Positions 9,502-17,927 of a stretch of 64,000 bases of DNA are shown here, one piece after another. The notes under the pieces were generated by a model that worked only from the letters and a program-made list of their open reading frames with translations, searched no databases and had not been told where the DNA came from. Location: positions 3,596,001 through 3,660,000 of the forward strand of contig NZ_CP075682.1 in the NCBI RefSeq assembly GCF_018603435.1, given 5' to 3'. The DNA comes from Chryseobacterium sp. ZHDP1 (GTDB lineage: Bacteria > Bacteroidota > Bacteroidia > Flavobacteriales > Weeksellaceae). A program made the translations under genes and the position numbers. How positions within the stretch are numbered: the first letter of the stretch is position 1; each line of letters begins with the position of its first letter.

Positions 9502-10869
9502 TTGAAAAGATTAGTTTTATTTTTTTTTCTGATATTCATATCTAAAGTTCATGCTCAGCAAAAAATTAATTGGGCTGAAATCTTATATGGAAATGCTAAA
9601 GATTTAGAAATTAATAAAATTAAATCTTTAAAGCTTAAAAAGGGAGGCAGAGTAATTCGCTTGGTTCAGGTCATTTCAAAAAATTCAATTTTGGTGAAAG
9701 ATTCTTTAACAGAAGACCTTTTTGAATTTGATGATGAGAACCGACTTATTTCCGTAACATCTATTAAAGCTAAGCAGAATGAAAAATTCAGATTGAATTT
9801 TAAAGGTAATTTTATCAACAAGATTTCGAGATTAGTTAATGATAATCGAATAAGAGTTTATAATCAATTTTCTAAAGTAAATTTTAATAATAGATCTTAT
9901 GAAGAAAAGGAAACATACAGGTTTGATACAAACAAGAATGATTCTTTAAATGTTTTCAGAATAAAATATTTCTTTAATGAACAAAATCCGGAATTAAGTT
10001 ATGAAGAGACGTATGATAACGGTAGAATATGGACTAAGAAATATTTTAATAATACAGAAGTTAGGAAGGAAAAATTTGAGAATTACAATAAAGTAGATTC
10101 TACCTTAACTAAAGATTCTAAATTAACAAAATATCATTTTGAAAATTATAAGAACCATCAGATTATTAGGATTGAAAGAGATTCTGTTTTAACGATTGAG
10201 AAGAAATATGGAAGAAAAGTAAGTGAAAAATTAGAATATGCGGGATTATCTTTCAGACAAATTTTTTATGATGAGAATGAAATTGTAAGAGAGAAAATTA
10301 TTTATCAGAATTATAAAAATTCTTTTAATGAATGGATCGTTTGGGAAGAAAGAAAATACGACGGAAAAGGAACATTAATAAGTAGGAAATTTCCAAATAA
10401 AAAAGAATATAAACTTAAAAATGGGATTTTAGTTTTCAGAAAAAATGTAGAGAGAATTAGAATGAGTTGTGGTGTTGGTTATTCAGATAAGAAAAAAAAT
10501 CTCTCAGCATACTATTATCCACAATTATATTCTTCCTCAATATTATTTACTCCGAAACTGGCAAAGAATTTTATAGATAATTTTGATATATATGCTATTG
10601 ATGAAGACGAAGAAATAATTTATAGTTATTTAGATTTCACAGATGATACAAAAGTTATAACAAGCAATTCAACATCAAAAGACATTTATCAAGAGTTTCG
10701 GAGCACATCAAGAAGTATCAGAAGAAAAGAAAGATATATTTTAAGATATTTCGATGGAACAGAAGTTGAGGCAGAAACAATTAGTGGCAAAAAATATTTT
10801 ATTAATTTGGCTAAGAATCCGGAAATTTTATCTTTTTCAATACACACATTTTTAATTAAAAATGAATAA
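9502..10869 (+). CDS. Exported hypothetical protein with repeated beta-strand pattern
   Basis: The likely start is a TTG at 9502, followed by a classic signal peptide (hydrophobic to about residue 16, then VHAQQ). The 455-residue protein is Lys/Asn/Tyr-rich and has many short strands with Y-x-N/D-x patterns that resemble YD- or MORN-like text repeats, but no defined domain. It is much more AT-rich than its neighbours and sits between the two amidinotransferase-fold enzymes, 11 nt after the first, so it may be a later insertion into the operon. It overlaps the long frame of the next gene by 8 nt, but not the preferred ATG of that gene. Function unknown. Confidence 0.7.
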   Translation: MKRLVLFFFLIFISKVHAQQKINWAEILYGNAKDLEINKIKSLKLKKGGRVIRLVQVISKNSILVKDSLTEDLFEFDDENRLISVTSIKAKQNEKFRLNFKGNFINKISRLVNDNRIRVYNQFSKVNFNNRSYEEKETYRFDTNKNDSLNVFRIKYFFNEQNPELSYEETYDNGRIWTKKYFNNTEVRKEKFENYNKVDSTLTKDSKLTKYHFENYKNHQIIRIERDSVLTIEKKYGRKVSEKLEYAGLSFRQIFYDENEIVREKIIYQNYKNSFNEWIVWEERKYDGKGTLISRKFPNKKEYKLKNGILVFRKNVERIRMSCGVGYSDKKKNLSAYYYPQLYSSSILFTPKLAKNFIDNFDIYAIDEDEEIIYSYLDFTDDTKVITSNSTSKDIYQEFRSTSRSIRRKERYILRYFDGTEVEAETISGKKYFINLAKNPEILSFSIHTFLIKNE

Positions 10870-10879
10870 AACCCAAAGT

Positions 10880-11803
10880 ATGCAGACAACAGATACAGTA
10901 TTAATGATAGAGCCGATTGCATTCGGATTTAATGCAGAAACGGCAAAAAACAATTATTTTCAGGTAGAGCAGAAAGGTTTCGATACCCAGTTCAAAGCTT
11001 TGTCTGAATTTAAAGCTTTTGTTGAAAAATTAAGAAGCAAAGGAATTAACGTCATCACAGTAAAAGATACATTAGATCCGCACACTCCGGATTCTATTTT
11101 CCCGAACAACTGGGTAAGTTTTCACAAAGACGGAAAAGTGGTTTTATATCCGATGTTTGCTTCCAACAGAAGAGTAGAAAGAAGAGACGATATCATTGAA
11201 ACCATTAAAGAACAGGGATTTGAAGTAGCGGAAATCGACGACTGGTCTTTTCCTGAAACACAGGGACATTTTTTGGAAGGAACAGGAAGCATGATCTTCG
11301 ATCACGATAACAAAATTGCTTACGGTTCGGTTTCTTTAAGACTGGATGAAAACCTGTTCAGAGAATTTTGCGAAAAGTACGGTTTTACACCGGTTGTTTT
11401 CCATTCATTCCAAACCGTTGGAGAAGAAAGACTTCCGATTTACCACACCAACGTGATGATGTGTGTAGCAGATAAATTTGTGGTAATCTGTCTGGATTGT
11501 ATCGATGATGAACTCGAAAGAAGCAAAGTCATTGAAACCATTAAAAACTCAGGAAAAGAAATTATTGAAATTTCTGAAGAGCAGATGCAGCAGTTTGCAG
11601 GAAATATGCTTCAGGTAAATAATAAAGACGGACAGAAATTTTTGGTGATGAGCGAAACCGCTTATAAATCCTTACATCAGGATCAGGTTGCAGCAATTGA
11701 AAAACACTGTGAAGTCATCTACTCAGATTTAAATACCATTGAAGTAAACGGAGGCGGAAGCGCACGTTGTATGCTTGCAGAAGTTTTCTTACCAAAAAAA
11801 TAA
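10880..11803 (+). CDS. ctlX: CtlX-type citrulline utilisation hydrolase (amidinotransferase fold)
   Basis: From the ATG at 10880 the product is 307 residues. The frame is open to an ATG at 10862, but the shorter start matches the usual family N-terminus, with MIEPIAFGFN shortly after. Family marks are FPNNW (74-78), EGTGSM (133-138), the catalytic His in HTNVMM (189-194) and Cys297 in GGGSARC. It resembles the CtlX group, described as acting in citrulline use; its substrate has not been fixed by sequence. It is the second enzyme of this fold within 3 kb and lies directly upstream of speD, so arginine-derived metabolism seems to be the theme. Confidence 0.8.
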   Translation: MQTTDTVLMIEPIAFGFNAETAKNNYFQVEQKGFDTQFKALSEFKAFVEKLRSKGINVITVKDTLDPHTPDSIFPNNWVSFHKDGKVVLYPMFASNRRVERRDDIIETIKEQGFEVAEIDDWSFPETQGHFLEGTGSMIFDHDNKIAYGSVSLRLDENLFREFCEKYGFTPVVFHSFQTVGEERLPIYHTNVMMCVADKFVVICLDCIDDELERSKVIETIKNSGKEIIEISEEQMQQFAGNMLQVNNKDGQKFLVMSETAYKSLHQDQVAAIEKHCEVIYSDLNTIEVNGGGSARCMLAEVFLPKK

Positions 11804-11811
11804 TATATTTG
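11804..11811 (+). promoter_or_regulatory. Internal promoter element before speD
   Basis: TATATTTG (TAnnTTTG) begins at the base after the ctlX stop codon, 16 nt before the speD start. The polyamine genes may therefore be transcribed separately from the upstream hydrolases. Confidence 0.5.
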
Positions 11812-11827
11812 CTGAAAATACATTGAA

Positions 11828-12187
11828 TTGGAATCATTAACCAGCAAAGGTTTACATATTCTTCTGACTTTGGAAACGGAGTCAGAAGCTTTGTTAATAG
11901 ACGGTGACGGTTTCTTGGCATTTACCAAAGATATGCTCGCAACAAAAGACGTGGAAATTGTAGGAATTACCAGTCATATTTTTGAAAATAACAGCTTTAC
12001 TTCCGCGGTTTGTCTTAAAGAATCCCACCTCTGTATTCATACGTGGCCGGAATTTAAACAACTTACTTTTGATGTTTTTCTCTGCAATTATCTGCAGGAT
12101 AACACAGAAAAAGTTGAAAAAATTGCAGATGAAGTAATAGACTATTTTAAAGCTAAAACCATTCAGAAACACAAAATTTACAGATAA
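11828..12187 (+). CDS. speD: S-adenosylmethionine decarboxylase proenzyme
   Basis: This enzyme makes decarboxylated AdoMet, the aminopropyl donor for spermidine synthesis. The 119-residue protein is of the short SpeH/SpeD1B class. The self-cleavage Ser is Ser66 in KESHLCIHTWPE, giving the pyruvoyl cofactor; His71 and Cys86 (FDVFLCNY) match the processing and catalytic residues of the family. The start is a TTG at 11828; the frame is closed by a stop at 11813 and has no ATG. The DUF4178 gene begins 3 nt after the stop, and spermidine synthase lies 1.9 kb downstream, so it belongs to one polyamine operon. Confidence 0.93.
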   Translation: MESLTSKGLHILLTLETESEALLIDGDGFLAFTKDMLATKDVEIVGITSHIFENNSFTSAVCLKESHLCIHTWPEFKQLTFDVFLCNYLQDNTEKVEKIADEVIDYFKAKTIQKHKIYR

Positions 12188-12190
12188 AAA

Positions 12191-13663
12191 ATGTTTTACG
12201 TTTGTCCCGCCTGCGAATCCGGAAATAAACTGGATCTTACTTTCGATATAAAAGAATATGTCTGTAAGACCTGTTCTTATCTTATTGATGTCGAAAATAA
12301 TAAACATCAGAAACACATCAAAGTTCCTACAGAAAATGTTGTATTGGATATCGGGCAGAAAGGAATCATCGACAATACAGAATATACCGTTACCGGAATT
12401 ATCATCCGAAAATACGGAACCAGTATCTTTTGGAGAGAATATTATTTAAAAGATACAAAAGGAGAAGATGCTTTCTTAAGTGAGAGTGATGGACACTGGA
12501 CTTTTCTTCATATCATTAATGCAATGGATGTAAAGAAAAAGATGAACGGAAAAGCAGTGGAACTGCATGGAAGAAATTACCGCTGGTACGAAACTACAGA
12601 ATGCACCATTCATTCTGCTGCAGGTTTTTTTGAAGATAAACTGAATTTCGGACTGGCAACATACAAGGAATATGTGAATGCAACTCAGATGATTTCCCAA
12701 GAGCAGTCGAAGGGAAAAATTGAATTCTTCTTCGGCAAACACATCTCAAAATACAAAGTAAAAAAAGCGTTCGGAATTTCTAACCTTCCCAATTATTCAG
12801 GAATAGGAATTGTTCAGCCGTTTTATGTAAATGTAAAACACACCATTAATATTATGGCGGTTTCGGCATTACTAATTAGTCTGATCCAATTGTATGTAGT
12901 CGGGACGAGAACCAATAAATCGGTTTTCGAGCAGGAAATTAATTTTGCAGATGTCCGCAATAAAGAAATGGTCAGTAAAAGCTTTGATTTATCAGGCGGT
13001 TCTGCCCCGTTAAAAGTTGAGGTATATTCCAATGTGGATAATTCATGGGCAAATGTCGGTTTAGGATTGGTGAACGAGAAAACCAACGAAATTGTGTTTG
13101 CTTCAAAAGACATCGAGGAATACCACGGTTATGAAGACGGTGAAAACTGGAGCGAAGGAAGAAAGAATGAAAGTTTTAATTTCTGCGGAGTTGCTCCCGG
13201 AAAATACCACTTTATTATTTCGGCAGAAAAACAGGAAACTCCAAAGGTTATGCCTCCATCATATTACGCGACCCAAGACGGAAGTTTAACCTTATCCAGA
13301 GATAGCAACGGAACCATTAACGTTACCAACAACAGCACGATGGAAACAACGGCTTTCGGAAGCTCAAAAATGATTAAGGAAGACACTGTGAGCAGTCTTG
13401 GACAATTTGTTCATCAGACGTTAGGAAAAGCGGATATCGACTCCCTTTTGAATACCAACCTTGCAGCCGGAACCATTACATCTACAGTCAGCGAAAATAA
13501 ATCTGTTAAAATTAAGGCAGAATGGCTTCCTGTTTCCTTCAGGAATTTTGTGTTTGTTCTTTTGTTTATGATCGCGTTTGTCGCAGCAGTCTGGTTCGGA
13601 AGAAAATCTTTCGAAAGATCAAAATGGTACAACAGTTCAAATTCACCTTACACCTACTCATAA
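12191..13663 (+). CDS. DUF4178 protein with N-terminal zinc ribbon and two membrane helices
   Basis: The 490-residue protein begins with a zinc ribbon (Cys5, Cys8, Cys25, Cys28). A DUF4178 beta-barrel-like domain follows (about 45-130, with the pattern IIRKYGTSIFWREYYL), then a second similar segment. A membrane helix lies at about 217-240, a large presumably extracytoplasmic beta-rich domain at 240-450, and a final helix at about 455-477. DUF4178 proteins often occur with spermidine synthase, AdoMet decarboxylase and DUF350 genes, as here, but their biochemical role is unknown. The gene starts 3 nt after speD and ends 3 nt before the next small gene, so it is tightly embedded in the operon. 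Confidence 0.8.
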   Translation: MFYVCPACESGNKLDLTFDIKEYVCKTCSYLIDVENNKHQKHIKVPTENVVLDIGQKGIIDNTEYTVTGIIIRKYGTSIFWREYYLKDTKGEDAFLSESDGHWTFLHIINAMDVKKKMNGKAVELHGRNYRWYETTECTIHSAAGFFEDKLNFGLATYKEYVNATQMISQEQSKGKIEFFFGKHISKYKVKKAFGISNLPNYSGIGIVQPFYVNVKHTINIMAVSALLISLIQLYVVGTRTNKSVFEQEINFADVRNKEMVSKSFDLSGGSAPLKVEVYSNVDNSWANVGLGLVNEKTNEIVFASKDIEEYHGYEDGENWSEGRKNESFNFCGVAPGKYHFIISAEKQETPKVMPPSYYATQDGSLTLSRDSNGTINVTNNSTMETTAFGSSKMIKEDTVSSLGQFVHQTLGKADIDSLLNTNLAAGTITSTVSENKSVKIKAEWLPVSFRNFVFVLLFMIAFVAAVWFGRKSFERSKWYNSSNSPYTYS

Positions 13664-13666
13664 ACG

Positions 13667-13864
13667 ATGGAAAATATTATTAATTACATAAAAGAACACT
13701 GGATTCTCTGTCTCATCGGAGTTTTTTTTGTCGGCTGGTTTACTTACCTCACTTTTGACGGCAACCAATTCTGCGACTGCGAAAAAACAGAAACCTACAG
13801 AGACGGAACCACAAGAACACATCACTCTTCCGGAGTAGGCTATTACAGATACTATCACAAATAA
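13667..13864 (+). CDS. Tiny single-span membrane protein with Cys and Tyr/His-rich tail
   Basis: The 65-residue product has one membrane helix (about 12-30), then a short domain with Cys36 and Cys38 (FCDCEK), a THHSS patch and an aromatic tail YYRYYHK. No family is recognised. Its position between DUF4178 and DUF350 with gaps of 3 and 11 nt suggests a subunit of the same membrane complex; similarly placed small proteins are known in such loci. The coding call rests on the spacing and the clean helix. Confidence 0.7.
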   Translation: MENIINYIKEHWILCLIGVFFVGWFTYLTFDGNQFCDCEKTETYRDGTTRTHHSSGVGYYRYYHK

Positions 13865-13875
13865 AAATATAAACT

Positions 13876-14091
13876 ATGAATCAGATCAACTTTTTACCGG
13901 TCATCAATTCAGTGATTTATTCCTTTCTGGGAATAGCCATATTGCTGGTTTGCTATTTAATTATTGAGAAAATAACGCCGGAAAAAACATGGCACGAAAT
14001 CGCTCACAATAAAAATACTGCTTTGGCGATTATTTTCGGAGCATTCATCATCGGGATATCAATGATCATAAGCGCAGCAATTCATGGATAA
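13876..14091 (+). CDS. DUF350 (YjfL-like) membrane protein
   Basis: The 71-residue protein has two membrane helices (about 10-30 and 46-68) linked by a charged loop with the DUF350-type sequence TPEKTWHEIAHNKNTALAI. DUF350 proteins, such as YjfL of E. coli, are linked to genes for polyamine or glutathionylspermidine-type chemistry; biochemical function is not established. The family often has two such repeats; this one is the single-repeat form. It overlaps the spermidine synthase gene by 8 nt. Confidence 0.85.
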   Translation: MNQINFLPVINSVIYSFLGIAILLVCYLIIEKITPEKTWHEIAHNKNTALAIIFGAFIIGISMIISAAIHG

Positions 14092-15598
14092 AAAGAGGAT
14101 TCCTCTTGAACTGCTTTTGATGTTTTCGGTGTTTGTCATCGCAACCTGCGGACTGATCTACGAATTGGTAGCGGGAGCTTTGGCGAGTTATCTTTTGGGC
14201 GATTCCGTGAAGCAGTTTTCCTTCATCATCGGAGTCTATCTTTTTTCGATGGGAGTAGGATCGTATTTTGCCAAATTCATCAAGGGAAATTTAATTGATA
14301 AATTCATAGAAATTGAAATTCTGGTTGGGATTATCGGCGGAATAAGCTCTGTGGTTTTATTTATTCTGTTTAACACTTTGGCTCATTTTGAAGCTGTTTT
14401 ATACCTTTTTGTGTTTTTTACGGGCTGTCTGGTTGGAGTAGAAATTCCGTTGTTGATGAATATTCTGAAAGACAGGGTTCAGTTCAAGGATCTCGTTTCA
14501 AATGTTTTCGCCTTTGATTATATCGGAGCTTTACTGGCTTCTATTCTGTTTCCTTTGGTATTGATTCCGCAGTTGGGAATCGTAAAAACCCCTCTGTTTT
14601 TTGGCTTGGTTAATATTTCCATTGCCATATTTTTATGTTTTTATCTGAAAAATGAACTTTCAAAACCAGTTTCATTAAGAGTTAAATCAATCGGAGCCTT
14701 TCTTCTGCTTGTCACTCTCTTTATCTTTTCAGACAGAATTTTATCATTTTCAGAAGAAAAACTGTACGGTGAAAATGTCGTTTACACTAAAAGCTCACCA
14801 TACCAGAGAATCGTTTTAACCAGAAACAGCCGCGAATTCAGATTATATTTAAATAACAATCTGCAGTTTTCTTCAGTAGATGAATACCGTTATCACGAAG
14901 CGTTGGTTCATCCTGCGATGTCGATGGCTAAAAAGATCGATCATATTTTAATTCTCGGCGGTGGAGACGGTTTCGCAGTTCGTGAAGTTTTAAAATACAA
15001 AGGAGTAAAAGACATCACTTTGGTGGATTTGGATGGAGAAATGACAGATTTTTTCAGGAATAATGAAACCATGCGCCAATTGAATCAAAGCTCTTTATCC
15101 AGTCCAAAGTTAAAAGTGATAAATAAAGACGCTTACATTTGGGTAAAAGAAAACTCTAAAAAGTACGATGTCATCATTATCGATTTTCCGGATCCTTCCA
15201 ATTACAGTTTAAGAAAATTGTATTCTTTACAGTTTTACAGAGAACTCGAAAGACTCACTACTTTAGATACAAAAATTGTGGGACAGACTACTTCTCCCTA
15301 TTTTGCTCCAAAATCTTTCTGGTGTATTGAGAAAACAATTAACGAGGTCTTTCCTTTTACTTCTGCATATCACACGTATGTTCCGTCATTCGGAGAATGG
15401 GGATTTTCAATGGCTTCTTTTGAGCCGATCAACAATAAAATATATCGTAAAATTCCGAATCTGAAATTTTATGATTATAATTTTTCACAACTCTCTTACT
15501 TTACGAAAGATATGAAAACCAAAGATATTGAAGTCAATCGATTGGATAACCAGATTTTAGTAAGATATTTTGATGAAGAATGGGGTAAAGTTCAATAG
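14084..15598 (+). CDS. speE: Membrane-bound spermidine synthase (polyamine aminopropyltransferase)
   Basis: The 504-residue protein fuses seven membrane helices (residues 1-220) to a cytosolic aminopropyltransferase domain. That domain shows SSPYQRIVL, the putrescine-binding region EYRYHEAL, the decarboxylated-AdoMet motif LGGGDGFAVRE (about 290-300), and the catalytic IIDFPDPSN. It would transfer the aminopropyl group from the SpeD product to a diamine. Membrane anchoring, and the DUF4178/DUF350 partners, suggest that the acceptor may be at the membrane or that the product is exported or attached to an envelope component; this is inference. It overlaps the DUF350 gene by 8 nt. Confidence 0.9.
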   Translation: MDKKRIPLELLLMFSVFVIATCGLIYELVAGALASYLLGDSVKQFSFIIGVYLFSMGVGSYFAKFIKGNLIDKFIEIEILVGIIGGISSVVLFILFNTLAHFEAVLYLFVFFTGCLVGVEIPLLMNILKDRVQFKDLVSNVFAFDYIGALLASILFPLVLIPQLGIVKTPLFFGLVNISIAIFLCFYLKNELSKPVSLRVKSIGAFLLLVTLFIFSDRILSFSEEKLYGENVVYTKSSPYQRIVLTRNSREFRLYLNNNLQFSSVDEYRYHEALVHPAMSMAKKIDHILILGGGDGFAVREVLKYKGVKDITLVDLDGEMTDFFRNNETMRQLNQSSLSSPKLKVINKDAYIWVKENSKKYDVIIIDFPDPSNYSLRKLYSLQFYRELERLTTLDTKIVGQTTSPYFAPKSFWCIEKTINEVFPFTSAYHTYVPSFGEWGFSMASFEPINNKIYRKIPNLKFYDYNFSQLSYFTKDMKTKDIEVNRLDNQILVRYFDEEWGKVQ

Positions 15599-15617
15599 AA
15601 AAGTGTCAATTATTTAT

Positions 15618-15625
15618 TATATTTG
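15618..15625 (+). promoter_or_regulatory. -7 promoter element of the toxin-antitoxin pair
   Basis: TATATTTG (TAnnTTTG) lies 31 nt before the antitoxin ATG and is directly followed by a palindrome, so the pair has its own promoter inside the polyamine row. Confidence 0.6.
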
Positions 15626-15641
15626 TATCATAAATTGATAC
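15625..15641. promoter_or_regulatory. Palindromic operator of the toxin-antitoxin pair
   Basis: GTATCA-taaat-TGATAC is a perfect 6-bp inverted repeat that touches the last base of the -7 element. Its position at the expected transcription start fits autorepression by the HTH antitoxin. Confidence 0.6.
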
Positions 15642-15656
15642 TTAAATTGTAAAAAT

Positions 15657-15992
15657 ATGATAGCTGAAATTGAAAAATATATAGAAATCCAGAACAACAT
15701 CGATCAGATTCTGAAAGATTCACCATTTAAAATTTCTTACATTATCGAAAAAACAGGGATCAAAAAGCCGACCTTTTTTAAAAAAATGAAAGAAAAGAGA
15801 TTTACTTCCGAAGAACTGCTTTCTATTGCCAAAGTAATGGAACCTGTTTATAGAAACGAAACCCATGAAGAGATTTTAGAATCGTTGAAAAGATCCGAAG
15901 AAGATTTCAGAATGGGAAGAACGGTCTCTTATCACGACTTTATGAAAGCTAAAAGAGAGAAATTAAAAAAACTAACAGACGGTGAAAGTTGA
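15657..15992 (+). CDS. HTH-type antitoxin of a RelE/ParE module
   Basis: The 111-residue protein has a helix-turn-helix-like region at about 25-58 (KISYIIEKTGIKKPTFFKKM) and a charged C-terminal tail with SYHDFMKAKREK, likely the toxin-binding part. It overlaps the toxin gene by 11 nt, the usual antitoxin-first order. A palindrome at its promoter supports autoregulation. The antitoxin family is not one I can name exactly. Confidence 0.75.
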   Translation: MIAEIEKYIEIQNNIDQILKDSPFKISYIIEKTGIKKPTFFKKMKEKRFTSEELLSIAKVMEPVYRNETHEEILESLKRSEEDFRMGRTVSYHDFMKAKREKLKKLTDGES

Positions 15993-16281
15993 TATTTCAA
16001 TTGCGGCTCAGCAAGATATTGATGATATTGAATCTTATCTTTTAAGAAAATGGAATCGAAAAGTCTTATTTAAGTTTTTTGATCAGTTAGATGATGCTAT
16101 AAGTATTTTAGAAACACAGAATGTATACTTTGAAAAATATAGAGATACAGGGTTTATGAAATATTTGGTAACGAAACATAACTACATTATTTATGATTAT
16201 CAGGATGATATGTTGAGAATCCACAGAGTTATCAACAATTTTCAGAATCCTGAAGACAACTATGAAAGCATCTCAAAATAA
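15982..16281 (+). CDS. RelE/ParE-family toxin
   Basis: The 99-residue product starts at a GTG inside the antitoxin gene. The N-terminus VDISIAAQQDIDDIESYLLRKW and the C-terminal strand pair KHNYIIYDYQDDMLRIHRVINNFQ are typical of ParE/RelE toxins, which inhibit gyrase or cleave ribosome-bound mRNA. Which activity applies is not clear from sequence. The pair interrupts the polyamine operon between speE and the oxidoreductase, and the latter begins only 10 nt downstream, so the insertion must keep the downstream genes transcribed. Confidence 0.8.
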   Translation: MKVDISIAAQQDIDDIESYLLRKWNRKVLFKFFDQLDDAISILETQNVYFEKYRDTGFMKYLVTKHNYIIYDYQDDMLRIHRVINNFQNPEDNYESISK

Positions 16282-16291
16282 CCATTAAATC

Positions 16292-17893
16292 TTGCCAACT
16301 CAACCCACTCAATTTTCACGTAAAGATTTCCTTAAAACCCTGTTCTTGGGCAGTCTCATGATTCCTTTTTTACACTATTGCAGTAAAAAAGGCAAATCGT
16401 TATTGCTTAAAATCACCGGAACCAATCATATTTTAGGGCACAAACTCTGGGCAAAAGATTTTCCTGAACCTACGGAAGAAATTCGCACAAAATACCTCGT
16501 TGTCGGTGGAGGAATTTCAGGACTTTCGGCGTGTAGATTTTTCAGCCAGAATCAGGAAAACAATTATCTGTTGCTCGAAATGGAAAATCATTTAGGCGGA
16601 AACTCTTCCAACGGACAGAACAAATTTTCAAAATTTCCTTTGGGAGCGCATTATTTGCCATTGCCGAATAAAGAAAATACTGAAATCATCGAATTTCTGA
16701 ATGAATGCAAAATGTATCAGGGACACGATGAAAACGGTGATCCGATTTTAGATGAATATCAGATGACTTTCCCGCAACAGGAACGGTTGTTTTTCAAAAA
16801 TTCATGGCAAAATGATATCGTTCCGCAAAACGGAATTTCCTCAGAAACAAAAGCGGAATTCGACCGGTTTTTTAAAATGATGGATCACTTTCAGCACAAA
16901 AAAGATGCAGAAGGAAAATATTGGTTTGCCATTCCTGTTCACGATTCCAGTCGGGAAGATGAGGTTTTACAACTAGAGAAAATTATTTTCAAAGACTGGC
17001 TGAAACAGGAAAATTTTACATCTGAAGAATTACTCTGGCTGTTAGATTATTCCTGTCGCGACGATTACGGTTTGGGAATCGATTACGTTTCGGCCTGGGC
17101 GGGAATTCATTATTTTGCGGGAAGAAAAAACAACTGGAGCAAAAAATACAAAGATCAGGTTTTCACATGGCCGGAAGGAAATGCAAGACTGGCAAAACAT
17201 TTTTCAAAATATACAGAAGGAAAATCTTCATCGAATAATTTAGTTTTTGAGGTAAAAATTAATGATAAAAATGTTGAGGTTTTAAGTTTCGACAATATTC
17301 AGAAAAAGACAAAAAAGATCATTGCTGAAAAAGTTCTGTTTGCGACTCCGCAATTCGTCAACGAAAGAATTTTCAACAATAAAAGAGCTGAACATTTTAA
17401 CTATGTTCCGTGGCTTTTAACAACGATTACTTTACAAAACGTTTTCGGAGGAGATGAAGAATTGGCTTGGGATAATGTAATTTATGGTTCCGATGGTTTG
17501 GGTTATATTTACGATCAGCATCAGAATGTAAACCAGATTATGGGTGAAAAAGTGATTACCTACTACAGAAGTTTTTCTACCAATGACTGTAAAAAAGCAA
17601 GAAAAAAATTATACGGTCTGAAAGAAGATGAGTTGAAAAGCCTTGTTTTGGAAGATTTAAAAAAAGCCCATCCTATGATTGAAGATTTTATCCTCGAAAT
17701 GCAGTTTCACAAAATCGGTCATGCGATGATTGCGCCTGTTCCGAACCAGATTTTTGGAAATTCAGAAATGGCAAAACAGCCGATTGACGGAAAAATTTTC
17801 TTTGCCCATTCAGACCTTTCAGGAATTTCAATTTTCGAGGAAGCTTTTTATCAGGGATGGAGAACCGCAAAGCAGATGCAGCAATTTGATTGA
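16292..17893 (+). CDS. FAD-dependent oxidoreductase with Tat-like signal, amine oxidase type
   Basis: The 533-residue protein starts at a TTG and carries an N-terminal SRKDFLKTLFLG segment resembling a Tat signal (only one of the two arginines is kept), followed by a hydrophobic stretch. A dinucleotide-binding motif YLVVGGGISGLSA (68-80) and the second FAD contact ENHLGGNS follow. The C-terminal FFAHSDLSGISIFEEAFYQGW is an FAD-contact region as seen in flavin amine oxidases and desaturases. The substrate is unknown. Because the locus makes polyamines, oxidation of a polyamine or polyamine-modified product is a reasonable inference. It is followed 34 nt later by a membrane protein. Confidence 0.75.
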   Translation: MPTQPTQFSRKDFLKTLFLGSLMIPFLHYCSKKGKSLLLKITGTNHILGHKLWAKDFPEPTEEIRTKYLVVGGGISGLSACRFFSQNQENNYLLLEMENHLGGNSSNGQNKFSKFPLGAHYLPLPNKENTEIIEFLNECKMYQGHDENGDPILDEYQMTFPQQERLFFKNSWQNDIVPQNGISSETKAEFDRFFKMMDHFQHKKDAEGKYWFAIPVHDSSREDEVLQLEKIIFKDWLKQENFTSEELLWLLDYSCRDDYGLGIDYVSAWAGIHYFAGRKNNWSKKYKDQVFTWPEGNARLAKHFSKYTEGKSSSNNLVFEVKINDKNVEVLSFDNIQKKTKKIIAEKVLFATPQFVNERIFNNKRAEHFNYVPWLLTTITLQNVFGGDEELAWDNVIYGSDGLGYIYDQHQNVNQIMGEKVITYYRSFSTNDCKKARKKLYGLKEDELKSLVLEDLKKAHPMIEDFILEMQFHKIGHAMIAPVPNQIFGNSEMAKQPIDGKIFFAHSDLSGISIFEEAFYQGWRTAKQMQQFD

Positions 17894-17927
17894 TTAAAAT
17901 TAAAATAAGGTTTCTCAAAAAATAAAA

